Positions 47,901-56,289 of a stretch of DNA of 64,000 bases are shown here, one piece after another. The DNA is from Chryseobacterium gleum. Its GTDB lineage: Bacteria > Bacteroidota > Bacteroidia > Flavobacteriales > BACL11. The stretch spans positions 22,707 to 86,706 of the forward strand of contig CAMBDW010000007.1 of assembly GCA_945865535.1 (NCBI GenBank), given 5' to 3'. The notes beneath the pieces were generated by a model that searched no databases, was not told the DNA's origin, and saw only the letters and a program-made list of their open reading frames with translations. Numbering within the stretch: the stretch's first letter is position 1; every line of letters starts with the position of its first letter. The position numbers and the translations under genes were made by a program.

Positions 47901-48406
47901 TCTGTATAAGGATACATTACAGATCTTACAGTCCAATCTGATCCTGATGCATTTGGTATATTTATTATTGCGCCACTTCTGCAACAAGTTCCCCAAGTAA
48001 AATGCCAGCCAGCAGCAGGAGGAGTTCCATTTATAGTAATAGGATTAGAAATATAAATCCATTCTCTTACAGCTCCAAATTGTCCAAAAGGCTGATTGTC
48101 ACAATTATAACAAGGTTGAGAGCCTGAAATACCAGTGGAAGAAATATCATTGGTATCTAAAAAATTCATACTAATTGAAGACAATGAAGGATTATTATGT
48201 ACAGTTATACTTTCTACCCCATTCCCAAAGTTAAAATCAATTCCATCACAATCTTGATAAATATGCATGTAAAAAGTATACTTGCCATAATTAGGACTTA
48301 AAGGATCAGTGTTGCATTGCCAGGTGATTTCACCTCCAACAAAATGAGATGCCGACAAAGTTAGTGTTACTAGAAATGTTAAAAACAAAAATAGAAATTT
48401 CTTCAT
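44969..48406 (-). CDS. Large secreted protein with CHU_C gliding-type T9SS C-terminal domain
   Basis: 1145 aa. Signal peptide MKKFLFLFLTFLVTLTLSA, then GGEITWQCN opening an N-terminal region with several Cys pairs (NCDNQPFG; FTWGTCCRSGA). Several fibronectin/Ig-like beta modules follow (about 460-1050; e.g. YDIYHSKNIGGPYALIDS, YDVYRSLRQDDNFSKIGE, YRLYRSVNSEPFNLLP). The last 85 residues begin FVPNTFTPNGDEHNEVFRP and contain SIYNRAGEKIFE and GWDGSYKGAQVQNGNYVYHL, the CHU_C gliding-motility-associated domain that directs export through T9SS. Probably a cell-surface adhesin; ligand unknown. Confidence 0.93.
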   Translation of the reverse strand: MKKFLFLFLTFLVTLTLSASHFVGGEITWQCNTDPLSPNYGKYTFYMHIYQDCDGIDFNFGNGVESITVHNNPSLSSISMNFLDTNDISSTGISGSQPCYNCDNQPFGQFGAVREWIYISNPITINGTPPAAGWHFTWGTCCRSGAIINIPNASGSDWTVRSVMYPYTDPSGTVLPNGNMCHDNSPIFKERPKTILCTGYPFSYSHLAFDVDLDSLSYSWAQPLGGNFSYNPANPSATALAFNPPYTFNSPIPGNPTLDNENGEISFNSNTAGIFVTCVKVAAFKCGQVVAEVYRDVNVALITCGTLPNGAQNLPPMITAPLGPQNWITTLNPSTGLPSYETTVMAGELVSFSVVATDNDINSTGNLQEVFLEIVGGQLDPLLALSNPATFTVTSSSPGNISGDFLWPSNCDHMQDYGCGRQGGAYTFNIKSYDDFCPANGIVIATITINVIPPQPDLRCLAVDANGGVDLFFSFPEGVVDTAIKYDIYHSKNIGGPYALIDSIFYPDTTYFHALSNADFSHSYYYLLGTVTCGTGIGSPTDSLLYSDTLTTILMEATAINFGITADLEWNPIHVPLLVSSSLNYDLHYINSNNSDNIIANTPDLFYQMDGDNCDYVPKFYVEIPDASGCVSKSSIAMVPLKDTISPVTPIIKDVSVNNLGKAVVSWESSSGADLYIIYLQDANGAWITLDTVSSALNSYVYQNSFAETTFENFSVKAIDTCGNSRVRSLTHNSILLTNSSNACDYSISLDWNDYINWAGGTHHYNVLISETDANGNVINTIFRLQTATELVIQNISSIATYNIVVEAYNNDSTYKAVSNVLNFNIALANKPLFNYIEYASVNHDDGSVDLSCIVDLSAEIDRYDVYRSLRQDDNFSKIGEVNFSASSPIYFNDKNVLTNDYFYQYEIYPVDTCGQTLYPPPYNLPAYLNDTSFAQTILLQAEINIDYSQVSSLKSEYTNTLVFNEYDKWLGDVSEYRLYRSVNSEPFNLLPIYVWDRVNQPNKELKYIDVVTSFGDGNGRFCYYIEAIEGTATPYGPVLEGSLSNIVCISQTPIIFVPNTFTPNGDEHNEVFRPVTYFVSEEGYSFSIYNRAGEKIFETDSPQKGWDGSYKGAQVQNGNYVYHLQFLNDLGNLTEKTDVINLVR

Positions 48407-48425
48407 TTGAAATTGTAATTTTCTG

Positions 48426-48433
48426 CAAATATA
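48426..48433 (-). promoter_or_regulatory. -7 promoter box of the giant surface protein gene
   Basis: TATATTTG on the minus strand (exact TAnnTTTG), 19 nt before the ATG at 48406. Confidence 0.55.
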
Positions 48434-48505
48434 TGAAAACTTAATTTAATAGAATGCTTTTTATATTAGTGAGGCAAATTTTTACTTTGAACATAAAACA
48501 CAAAT

Positions 48506-49444
48506 CTAAAAACTATAATTTTTCTTATTTGCTTTTTCAAAGTCTTCTACAATTTGAGATATAATATCAGCTACTGGCTTAATTTCTTTTATCATGGCAG
48601 AAACTTGCCCAATTTCTAGCTCCCCCTCAATTAAATCTCCTTCAAACATTCCTTTTTTTGCTCTACCTCTTCCCAATAATTCTTTTAATTCTTCATGAGT
48701 AGCATTTCTTTTATATGCTTTTTGAATTTCATCATAAAAGCCATTTTTGATTAAGCGAACAGCTGTTAGTTCTTTCAAAGTTAAAACCGTTTCACCTTCA
48801 TCAGCCGCAACTACCTTATGCTTAAAATTAATATGAGCTGAGCATTCTTCACTTGCTACAAAGCGACTGCCCATTTGGACCCCATCAGCACCCAATACCA
48901 TAGCTGCAAACATTGATTTACCACTCGAAATTCCACCTGCTGCAATTAGCGGAATATTAACAGCATCAGCAATCATAGGAATTAAACACATAGTAGTAAT
49001 TTCATCAGCTCCATTATGCCCTCCAGCCTCAAATCCTTCAGCAACAATTGCATCTACTCCAGCTTCTACACATTTAATGGCGAATTTTTTATTCGCTATA
49101 ACATGAGCTACTTTTATGCCATGCTCTTGCAAAAATGAAGTGTACTTCTTTGGACTTCCTGCTGAGGTGAAAACAATTTTTACGCCTTCATCTATAACAA
49201 TTTGGATATGGTCCTGAATATTTGGATACATTAATGGAATATTTACTCCAAATGGTTTGTTAGTAGCGCTCTTGCATTTTCGAATATGATCTCTTAATAC
49301 TTCAGGATACATTGAACCTGAACCAATTAAACCCAGCCCGCCTGCATTGCTTACTGCTGCTGCTAATTCCCAGCCACTACACCATATCATTCCTCCTTGA
49401 ATAATTGGATATTTAATTCCAAAAAGTTGCTGAATTCTATTCAT
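48506..49444 (-). CDS. FMN-dependent nitronate monooxygenase / FabK-like enoyl-ACP reductase
   Basis: 312 aa TIM-barrel flavoprotein. The opening YPIIQGGMIWCSGWELAAAV / SNAGGLGLIGSG and KPFGVNI blocks, the catalytic-type His in EGFEAGGHNG, and the FMN-phosphate region PLIAAGGISSG...GADGVQMGSRFVA are shared by nitronate monooxygenases and the type II enoyl-ACP reductase FabK. The N-terminal half reads closer to FabK than I would expect for a typical nitronate monooxygenase, but the two cannot be separated by eye. FabI is also encoded in this window. Divergent from glyA. Confidence 0.88.
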   Translation of the reverse strand: MNRIQQLFGIKYPIIQGGMIWCSGWELAAAVSNAGGLGLIGSGSMYPEVLRDHIRKCKSATNKPFGVNIPLMYPNIQDHIQIVIDEGVKIVFTSAGSPKKYTSFLQEHGIKVAHVIANKKFAIKCVEAGVDAIVAEGFEAGGHNGADEITTMCLIPMIADAVNIPLIAAGGISSGKSMFAAMVLGADGVQMGSRFVASEECSAHINFKHKVVAADEGETVLTLKELTAVRLIKNGFYDEIQKAYKRNATHEELKELLGRGRAKKGMFEGDLIEGELEIGQVSAMIKEIKPVADIISQIVEDFEKANKKNYSF

Positions 49445-49499
49445 AAAATTATATACATTTGTTGCGATTACGAAAATAGAAATTTTAAACTACTAACAG

Positions 49500-50771
49500 A
49501 TGAAAAAAGATCAAATAATTTTTGATTTAATTGCAAAAGAAGATAAAAGACAACGAAATGGAATTGAATTAATTGCTTCTGAAAATTTTGTAAGTGATCA
49601 GGTAATGCAAGCTATGGGTTCGTGTTTAACAAATAAATATGCTGAAGGATTTCCTAGAAATAGATACTATGGAGGTTGTGAAGTAGTAGATGAAGTGGAA
49701 CAATTAGCTATTGATAGAGCAAAAGAATTATTTGGAGTTGAGTATGCTAATGTGCAACCTCATTCAGGCTCACAAGCAAATGCGGCTGTAATGCTAGCTT
49801 GTTTAAATCCTGGAGATAAAATCTTAGGATTTAATCTTTCTCACGGTGGTCATTTAACCCATGGTTCTCCTGTAAACTTTTCTGGAAAATTATACAAAAC
49901 CTCTTTTTATAATGTGGAAGAAGCAACAGGAAAAGTGGATTATGATAAATTAGAAGCTATTGCAACTTTAGAAAAACCACAATTGATTATTTGCGGGGCA
50001 TCTGCATATTCTCAAGATTGGGATTATGCCAGATTTAGAGAGATTGCTAATAAAGTTGGCGCATTATTGATGGCTGATATTGCACATCCTGCTGGGCTGA
50101 TTGCAGCTAAATTATTAAATAACCCTGCTTCACATTGTCATATTTTAACAACAACAACTCATAAAACCCTAAGAGGGCCAAGAGGAGGAATGATTATGAT
50201 GGGTAAAGATTTTGAAAATCCATGGGGTTTAAAAACTCCAAAAGGCAACATAAAAATGATGTCTGGAATTCTAAATTCAGGAGTGTTTCCAGGCTCTCAA
50301 GGAGGGCCTCTTGAGCATGTAATTGCAGCAAAAGCAATTGCTTTTGGTGAAGCTCTTAAACCTGAATTTAAAACCTATGGAGAACAAGTTATAAAAAATG
50401 CCAAACTTATGGCCAATGAATTCATAAAAAAAGGATATAAGATTATATCAGGAGGTACTGAAAATCATTGCATGCTTATAGATCTAAGAAATAAAAATAT
50501 TACCGGAAAAGATGCTGAAAATGCATTAGTTAAAGCGGATATTACTGCTAATAAAAATATGGTTCCTTTTGATACACAATCTCCCTTTATTACTTCTGGT
50601 ATTAGACTAGGAACACCTGCAATCACAACTAGAGGAGTAAAAGAAAATATGATCCCAGTTATTGTAGATTTAATTGACAAAGTGATTGTAAATTATGAAG
50701 ATGAAAAAGTTTTATCTGAGGTGAAAAATGAGGTTAATAAATTAATGAGTGCTTATCCTATTTTTGCTTAA
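49500..50771 (+). CDS. glyA: Serine hydroxymethyltransferase
   Basis: 423 aa PLP enzyme that moves one-carbon units between serine and tetrahydrofolate. Opening [20 protein letters not shown], substrate-binding [15 protein letters not shown], and the PLP lysine Lys222 in [15 protein letters not shown]-terminal [14 protein letters not shown] is conserved. Followed 8 bp later by the relA/spoT gene, so probably an operon. Confidence 0.98.
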   Translation: MKKDQIIFDLIAKEDKRQRNGIELIASENFVSDQVMQAMGSCLTNKYAEGFPRNRYYGGCEVVDEVEQLAIDRAKELFGVEYANVQPHSGSQANAAVMLACLNPGDKILGFNLSHGGHLTHGSPVNFSGKLYKTSFYNVEEATGKVDYDKLEAIATLEKPQLIICGASAYSQDWDYARFREIANKVGALLMADIAHPAGLIAAKLLNNPASHCHILTTTTHKTLRGPRGGMIMMGKDFENPWGLKTPKGNIKMMSGILNSGVFPGSQGGPLEHVIAAKAIAFGEALKPEFKTYGEQVIKNAKLMANEFIKKGYKIISGGTENHCMLIDLRNKNITGKDAENALVKADITANKNMVPFDTQSPFITSGIRLGTPAITTRGVKENMIPVIVDLIDKVIVNYEDEKVLSEVKNEVNKLMSAYPIFA

Positions 50772-50779
50772 ATTACAAG

Positions 50780-52984
50780 ATGCAACCAATAGACTTTGAA
50801 CAGGAAAAAAAAGAGATTCTTAATAGATATAAATCACTATTAAGAACTTGTAATGATAAAACTGACAAAGCAGATAAAAAAAATATTCGGAAAGCTTTTG
50901 ACATTGCAGTTGAGGCACACAAAGAAATGAGAAGACAAAGTGGTGAACCTTATATATACCACCCTCTCGCTGTTGCTCATATTGCCGCAAAAGAAATTGG
51001 ACTAGGGGCTACTTCTATTATTTGTGCCCTACTGCATGATGTTGTTGAGGATACCGACTATTCCTTAAAAGATATTGAGAAAATTTTCGGAAAAAAAGTT
51101 GCTCAAATTATTGATGGACTTACTAAAATTCAAGATGTATTTGATAAAAATGTATCCATGCAAGCTGAAAATTTTAGAAAAATGCTCCTTACCTTATCAG
51201 ATGATGTAAGAGTAATACTAATTAAACTGGCTGACAGACTACACAACATGCGTACTTTGGATAATATGACCAAATCCAAACAGCTAAAAATTGCCTCTGA
51301 AACTCTTTATTTATACGCTCCTCTTGCTCATAGGCTAGGACTTTATGCCATAAAAACTGAACTAGAAGATTTAGGATTAAAGTTTACAAAACCCGAAGTT
51401 TACAAAGCCATTACCCAAGAACTAAAAGCGACTAAAGAAGAGAGAGATAAATACATTTCAAAATTTTCTAAGCCCATAAAAGCAAAACTAAAAGAGAATA
51501 ATTTAGAATTCACATTAGCAGGAAGGCCGAAATCTATCTTTTCAATTAGAGAAAAGATGGTAAAAACAGGAGTAAATTTTGACAATATTTTCGATAAATT
51601 TGCTATTAGAATTATTGTTGATTCATCTCTTAAAAATGAAAAAGCTGATTGTTGGAGGATATACTCAATTGTCACTGATTTTTACAAGCCAAATCCTGAT
51701 AGATTAAGAGATTGGGTTTCTACACCAAAAGCGAACGGATACGAATCATTACACACCACTGTAATGGGAGATGATGGCAAATGGGTGGAAGTACAAATCA
51801 GAAGTCAAAGAATGGATGAGATTGCAGAAAAGGGATATGCGGCTCATTGGAAATATAAGCATGGAGGAAGTAAAGAAAATTCTTTGGATGCTTGGATAGA
51901 GAAAATTAGAGAATTATTGACAAACCCTGAAAGCAATGCTATTGATTTTATAGATGATTTTAAGCTCAATCTCTACTCTGGTGAAATATACATCTTTACT
52001 CCTGGGGGGGATTTAAAAACACTTCCAAAAGGGGGTACAGCTCTTGATTTCGCATTTGAAGTGCATACAGATGTTGGTCTAAAATGTATGGGCGTAAAAG
52101 TAAATGGAAAATTGGTTCCATTAAGTCATGAACTACAAAGTGGCGATCAAGTAGAAGTCATTACATCACAAAAACAAAGACCAAGAGAAGACTGGCTCAG
52201 ATTTGTTGTTACTTCTAGGGCTAAATCAAAAATAAAATCCGCACTAAAAGAAGATAAAAAAGTCATTGCTATTGTTGGAAAAGAAATTGCCGAGAGAAAG
52301 CTAAAGCATTTGAAATTGAAATTAACTAGCGAAACAGAAATAGAACTTATTAAGCACTTTGATGCTGGCGCCTCAATCGATTTGTATTTTAGATTTGGTA
52401 CTGGGGCTATTTCTAATACTGAAATTAAAGAATTTGTTCGCTTAAAGAAAGGAGGTTGGTATCAAACCATTAAAAATAAAATTTATGGCCCTCCATCACC
52501 TGCAATAAAATCAGAAAAAGACTCAGAGAAAGTTATTGTTTTCAATGAGAATGATGAAGTGTTAGACTATAAGATGGCTGTTTGCTGTAACGCTATTCCT
52601 GGCGATTTGATCTTTGGATTTTTAACAGTTGTTGATGGCATAAAAGTACATAGATCAGATTGTCCCAATTCCATACAATTACGTTCTAATTATGCCTACA
52701 GAGTACTCAAAGCAAAATGGATATCTAAAGGTGATATTGATTTTGTGGCCTCTATCAATATCAAAGGAATTGATAGTGTAGGACTTATGAACAAAATCAC
52801 TCAAATAATTTCCAATCAGATGCATGTAAATATTAAATCGATAAATATAAGTAGTGATGACGGGATATTTGAAGGGGTTATTACTTTAAAAGTACATAAT
52901 GTTACATTTTTAAAAGAGCTTACTACTAAACTCAAAAAAATTAAAGCAATATCCTCCATTACCAGAACTTATAAACATCTTTAA
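50780..52984 (+). CDS. Bifunctional (p)ppGpp synthetase/hydrolase (Rel/SpoT)
   Basis: 734 aa. The HD hydrolase domain retains the HDxxED metal site (LLHDVVEDTD, 85-93), so hydrolysis is expected. The synthetase domain includes GRPKSIFSIREKM, DKFAIRIIVD and ANGYESLHTTV. TGS domain starts near 405 (EIYIFTPGGDLKTLPKGGTALDFAFEVH), then a helical/zinc-finger-like region with CCNAIPGD and HRSDCPN, and a C-terminal ACT domain. It sets the stringent response. The product lies between glyA and a Fur-family gene, an arrangement seen in other Flavobacteriia. Confidence 0.96.
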   Translation: MQPIDFEQEKKEILNRYKSLLRTCNDKTDKADKKNIRKAFDIAVEAHKEMRRQSGEPYIYHPLAVAHIAAKEIGLGATSIICALLHDVVEDTDYSLKDIEKIFGKKVAQIIDGLTKIQDVFDKNVSMQAENFRKMLLTLSDDVRVILIKLADRLHNMRTLDNMTKSKQLKIASETLYLYAPLAHRLGLYAIKTELEDLGLKFTKPEVYKAITQELKATKEERDKYISKFSKPIKAKLKENNLEFTLAGRPKSIFSIREKMVKTGVNFDNIFDKFAIRIIVDSSLKNEKADCWRIYSIVTDFYKPNPDRLRDWVSTPKANGYESLHTTVMGDDGKWVEVQIRSQRMDEIAEKGYAAHWKYKHGGSKENSLDAWIEKIRELLTNPESNAIDFIDDFKLNLYSGEIYIFTPGGDLKTLPKGGTALDFAFEVHTDVGLKCMGVKVNGKLVPLSHELQSGDQVEVITSQKQRPREDWLRFVVTSRAKSKIKSALKEDKKVIAIVGKEIAERKLKHLKLKLTSETEIELIKHFDAGASIDLYFRFGTGAISNTEIKEFVRLKKGGWYQTIKNKIYGPPSPAIKSEKDSEKVIVFNENDEVLDYKMAVCCNAIPGDLIFGFLTVVDGIKVHRSDCPNSIQLRSNYAYRVLKAKWISKGDIDFVASINIKGIDSVGLMNKITQIISNQMHVNIKSINISSDDGIFEGVITLKVHNVTFLKELTTKLKKIKAISSITRTYKHL

Positions 52985-53034
52985 TTTTCAATTTCATTAT
53001 TTAATTTTTAGAGATACTAAATAAGGAAATTTTA

Positions 53035-53042
53035 TAAATTTG
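53035..53042 (+). promoter_or_regulatory. -7 promoter box of the Fur-family gene
   Basis: TAAATTTG (exact TAnnTTTG), 17 nt before the GTG start at 53060. Confidence 0.5.
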
Positions 53043-53059
53043 TGTTTTAATAGCGCAAA

Positions 53060-53518
53060 GTGGCAAACAATCAAATAATTGAAACTGTAAATGAGATATT
53101 CACCGATTATCTTATTAAAAACAAGCACAGAAAAACTCCTGAACGCTATGCCATCCTAAGGGAGATTTACGAATTTGAAGGTCATTTTGATATTGAGTCA
53201 ATGTACATTCAGATGAAAAATAAAAAATACCGAGTAAGTAGAGCAACACTTTACAATACGGTTGATATTTTATTGGATTGTCATCTAATTCGTAAGCATC
53301 AATTTGGAAAGTCACAAGCCCAATACGAAAAATCATATTCTAATCGTCAACACGATCATTTAATATGCACTAGTTGTGATCTTGTAATTGAGTTTTGTGA
53401 CCCTAGAATACAAGGAATCAAAAATGTCATTGAAGAAAGTATGAGCTTTAAAATCAATAGGCATGCGTTAAATCTTTATGGTCTTTGTAAAGAGTGTCAA
53501 ACTAAAATAACTAATTAA
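53060..53518 (+). CDS. Fur-family metal-dependent regulator
   Basis: 152 aa with GTG start. Winged-helix domain: [27 protein letters not shown] and [23 protein letters not shown] (recognition helix). Metal-binding part: [17 protein letters not shown], and a second Cys pair at CKECQTK, making the structural CxxC...CxxC zinc site. Whether it senses iron, zinc or peroxide (Fur, Zur, PerR) cannot be told. It precedes purA by 17 bp. Confidence 0.95.
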   Translation: MANNQIIETVNEIFTDYLIKNKHRKTPERYAILREIYEFEGHFDIESMYIQMKNKKYRVSRATLYNTVDILLDCHLIRKHQFGKSQAQYEKSYSNRQHDHLICTSCDLVIEFCDPRIQGIKNVIEESMSFKINRHALNLYGLCKECQTKITN

Positions 53519-53535
53519 GAATTTTAAAATATTAA

Positions 53536-54795
53536 ATGAAAGCAGATGTTTTATTAGGACTTCAGTGGGGGGATGAAGGAAAAGGAAAAATTGTTGATGT
53601 TTTAACATCAAAATATGACATTATTGCTCGTTTTCAAGGAGGTCCTAATGCTGGACATACACTAGAATTTGATGGAATTAAACATGTGCTTCATACCATT
53701 CCATCTGGTATTTTCCATAAAGGAGTTGTTAACCTTATTGGTAATGGTGTTGTAATTGATCCCGTGATTTTCCAAAATGAAATAATAGGCATTAAAAAGC
53801 TAGCCGTTGAAATGTCAGAACTTTTAATTTCTAAAAAAGCACATTTAATTTTACCTACTCATAAACTTATTGATGCTGCATCAGAAAAAGCCAAAGGAAA
53901 AGAAAAGATTGGTTCAACCTTAAAGGGTATCGGCCCAACTTATATGGATAAAACAGGCCGTAATGGCTTAAGAGTGGGTGATATTTCCACTCCAGATTTC
54001 AAGGAAAAGTACGAAAAGTTAAAAAGAAAACATATTCAGATTTTAAATTTTTATGATTTTGAATATGAATTAGAAGAATTAGAAACTGCATGGTTCGAAA
54101 GTTTAAACACACTCAAAAAGTACAAACACATTGAAAGTGAACATTATATTCATGATGCAATTAAAGAAGGAAAAAAAATATTAGCAGAAGGAGCCCAAGG
54201 AACACTATTAGATGTTGATTTTGGTTCTTATCCTTTTGTAACTTCATCCAACACAATTACTGCTGGAGCTTGTACTGGACTGGGTATTGCCCCAAATAAA
54301 ATTGGAGAAGTATTTGGTATCTTTAAAGCATATTCCACTAGAGTTGGAAGTGGACCATTTCCATCAGAATTATTTGATGAAATTGGAGAAAGATTAAGAA
54401 AAATTGGAAATGAATTTGGATCAACTACTGGGCGTCCAAGAAGATGTGGTTGGATTGATATTCCTGCATTAAAATATGCCATTAATATTAATGGGGTTAC
54501 ACAATTAATGATGATGAAAGCGGATGTTTTATCAGGAAGTGAAACTATAAAAGCGTGTACTCATTATGAGTTTAATGGAGAAAAAATTGATTATTTACCA
54601 TTTGAAGATAATGAACAGCTCACTCCTATTTACAAAGAACTAGAGGGTTGGCAAATGAATTTGATGAAATTGGAAAATTTAGCTGATGCACCAAAAGCTT
54701 TACATAGTTATATTGCTTGGCTGGAAGAAGTTTTAGAAACTCCAATTGTAATTGTATCTGTTGGTCCTGATAGAAAACAAACATTTTTCAGATAA
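53536..54795 (+). CDS. purA: Adenylosuccinate synthetase
   Basis: 419 aa. It joins IMP and aspartate with GTP in AMP synthesis. N-terminal GTP loop LLGLQWGDEGKGKIVD, IMP-site GGPNAGHTLEFDG, KGIGPTYMDKTGRNG, then ILAEGAQGTLLDVDFGSYPFVTSSNT and STTGRPRRCGWID, and the guanine-specific VSVGPDRKQTF end. It opposes GuaB for IMP use. Three bp separate it from the OstA-like gene. Confidence 0.98.
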   Translation: MKADVLLGLQWGDEGKGKIVDVLTSKYDIIARFQGGPNAGHTLEFDGIKHVLHTIPSGIFHKGVVNLIGNGVVIDPVIFQNEIIGIKKLAVEMSELLISKKAHLILPTHKLIDAASEKAKGKEKIGSTLKGIGPTYMDKTGRNGLRVGDISTPDFKEKYEKLKRKHIQILNFYDFEYELEELETAWFESLNTLKKYKHIESEHYIHDAIKEGKKILAEGAQGTLLDVDFGSYPFVTSSNTITAGACTGLGIAPNKIGEVFGIFKAYSTRVGSGPFPSELFDEIGERLRKIGNEFGSTTGRPRRCGWIDIPALKYAININGVTQLMMMKADVLSGSETIKACTHYEFNGEKIDYLPFEDNEQLTPIYKELEGWQMNLMKLENLADAPKALHSYIAWLEEVLETPIVIVSVGPDRKQTFFR

Positions 54796-54798
54796 AGC

Positions 54799-56289
54799 TT
54801 GAAGATTTTACTACATATTTTACTAGTAATTCTGAGTGTTACTTTAAATGCTCAGACAAGTAAAAAAATAGAAATCTTAAATGCGGATAATACTTTTGCT
54901 AATGCTAACAAACACCCTGATTATTGGCGTTTAATTGGCCATGTTGCTTTTAAGCACAACAATGCCATTATGTATTGCGACTCCGCATATCATTACGCCA
55001 ATATAGACAAAGTAAAGGCTTTTGGAAAAATTAAAATCCAAGGAGATGGCATTTTACTTACTGGAAGTAGCTTGACTTATTTTGGCTTAGAAAACAATGC
55101 AGATATAAAAGGAAATGTGGTGTTAACTGACAAATACATGACTTTAAAAACGGAGCAAATATTTTATAATTTACGCACTAACATTGCTTCCTATCCTTAC
55201 CCAGGCACAATTGTTGATAATGAAAAAACCATAAAGTCTAAAAAAGGGGAATACCACTCTAAGATTCATAATTTTATTTTTAAAGATTCCGTAACAGTAG
55301 TTGCTAAAGATTATACTATTTTGACTGATGATATGCATTATAATTCCAATAGCGAAACTACTTACTTTTTTGGGCCCTCTTATATTATCTCTAAAAATAA
55401 AACCATCTACTGTGAAAACGGCTGGTACAATACAAAAACAAACATCTCACAATTTCAAAATAACGCTTACATTACTAGCGAAAGCTATCTATTAAAGGGA
55501 GATAGTCTTTATTATGATAAGAACTTAGGATATGGCAAAGCAATCAAAAATGTAGAAGTAATTGATACGATAGAAAATGTTACAGTTTTTGGTGGTTTTG
55601 GAGAGTATTTTGAGAAAAAAGAAGTTGTTGAAATAACTGAAACTCCATTATTACAATTAGTGTTTGAAAAGGACACGCTTTTTATGAATGCTGATAAATT
55701 TATCAGTCAGCAAAAAATAGGAGCAAAAAAGATATTGGCCCATAATAAAGTAAAGTTTTTTAAAATAGATTTGCAAGGAAAATGCGATTCTTTAAGTTAT
55801 AATTTTACCGATTCAATAGTAGAGATGTTTGATCGGCCTATTCTATGGTCAGATGAGTTTCAAATAACAGCTGATAGTATCCAATTTTTAATCCATAAAG
55901 GAAAAATAAATCGTATGTTTTTAAAGCCTAATCCTATGATTATTGCTCAAGAGGATTCTTTAGATTACAGCCAGATAAAAGGAAAAAATATGACTGCTTA
56001 TTTTACTGATAATAAAATGAGCAGAATGGATGTTGAAGGAAATGGCCAAAGTATATTTATTGTAACTGATGAAAAAACCAATGATAAAATAGGCCTTAAT
56101 TATACCGAATGTACTGATTTGATTCTATACTTTAAAAATAATAAATTGGATATGGTTAATTACGAGATAAAACCAAACTCATTGACTACTCCTTACAAAG
56201 ATTTGGAAGAAAAAAACCGCTATTTAAAAGGATTTAATTGGAGAGGCGCTGAACAGCCAAAAAGTAAGCAAGATATTTTTATTGAATAA
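54799..56289 (+). CDS. OstA-like outer-membrane/LPS-transport family protein
   Basis: 496 aa. It starts with TTG at 54799: the next in-frame ATG lies inside the mature part, and the TTG gives a proper signal peptide (MKILLHILLVILSVTLNA). The body is a run of beta-jellyroll repeats of OstA/LptA type (VAFKHNNAIMYCDSAYHYA; LTGSSLTYFGLENNADIKG; MTLKTEQIFYNLRTNIASYP; DDMHYNSNSETTYFFG). Such proteins bridge the periplasm for lipopolysaccharide. It follows purA by 3 bp and its end overlaps the convergent PorE-like gene by 11 bp. Confidence 0.87.
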   Translation: MKILLHILLVILSVTLNAQTSKKIEILNADNTFANANKHPDYWRLIGHVAFKHNNAIMYCDSAYHYANIDKVKAFGKIKIQGDGILLTGSSLTYFGLENNADIKGNVVLTDKYMTLKTEQIFYNLRTNIASYPYPGTIVDNEKTIKSKKGEYHSKIHNFIFKDSVTVVAKDYTILTDDMHYNSNSETTYFFGPSYIISKNKTIYCENGWYNTKTNISQFQNNAYITSESYLLKGDSLYYDKNLGYGKAIKNVEVIDTIENVTVFGGFGEYFEKKEVVEITETPLLQLVFEKDTLFMNADKFISQQKIGAKKILAHNKVKFFKIDLQGKCDSLSYNFTDSIVEMFDRPILWSDEFQITADSIQFLIHKGKINRMFLKPNPMIIAQEDSLDYSQIKGKNMTAYFTDNKMSRMDVEGNGQSIFIVTDEKTNDKIGLNYTECTDLILYFKNNKLDMVNYEIKPNSLTTPYKDLEEKNRYLKGFNWRGAEQPKSKQDIFIE

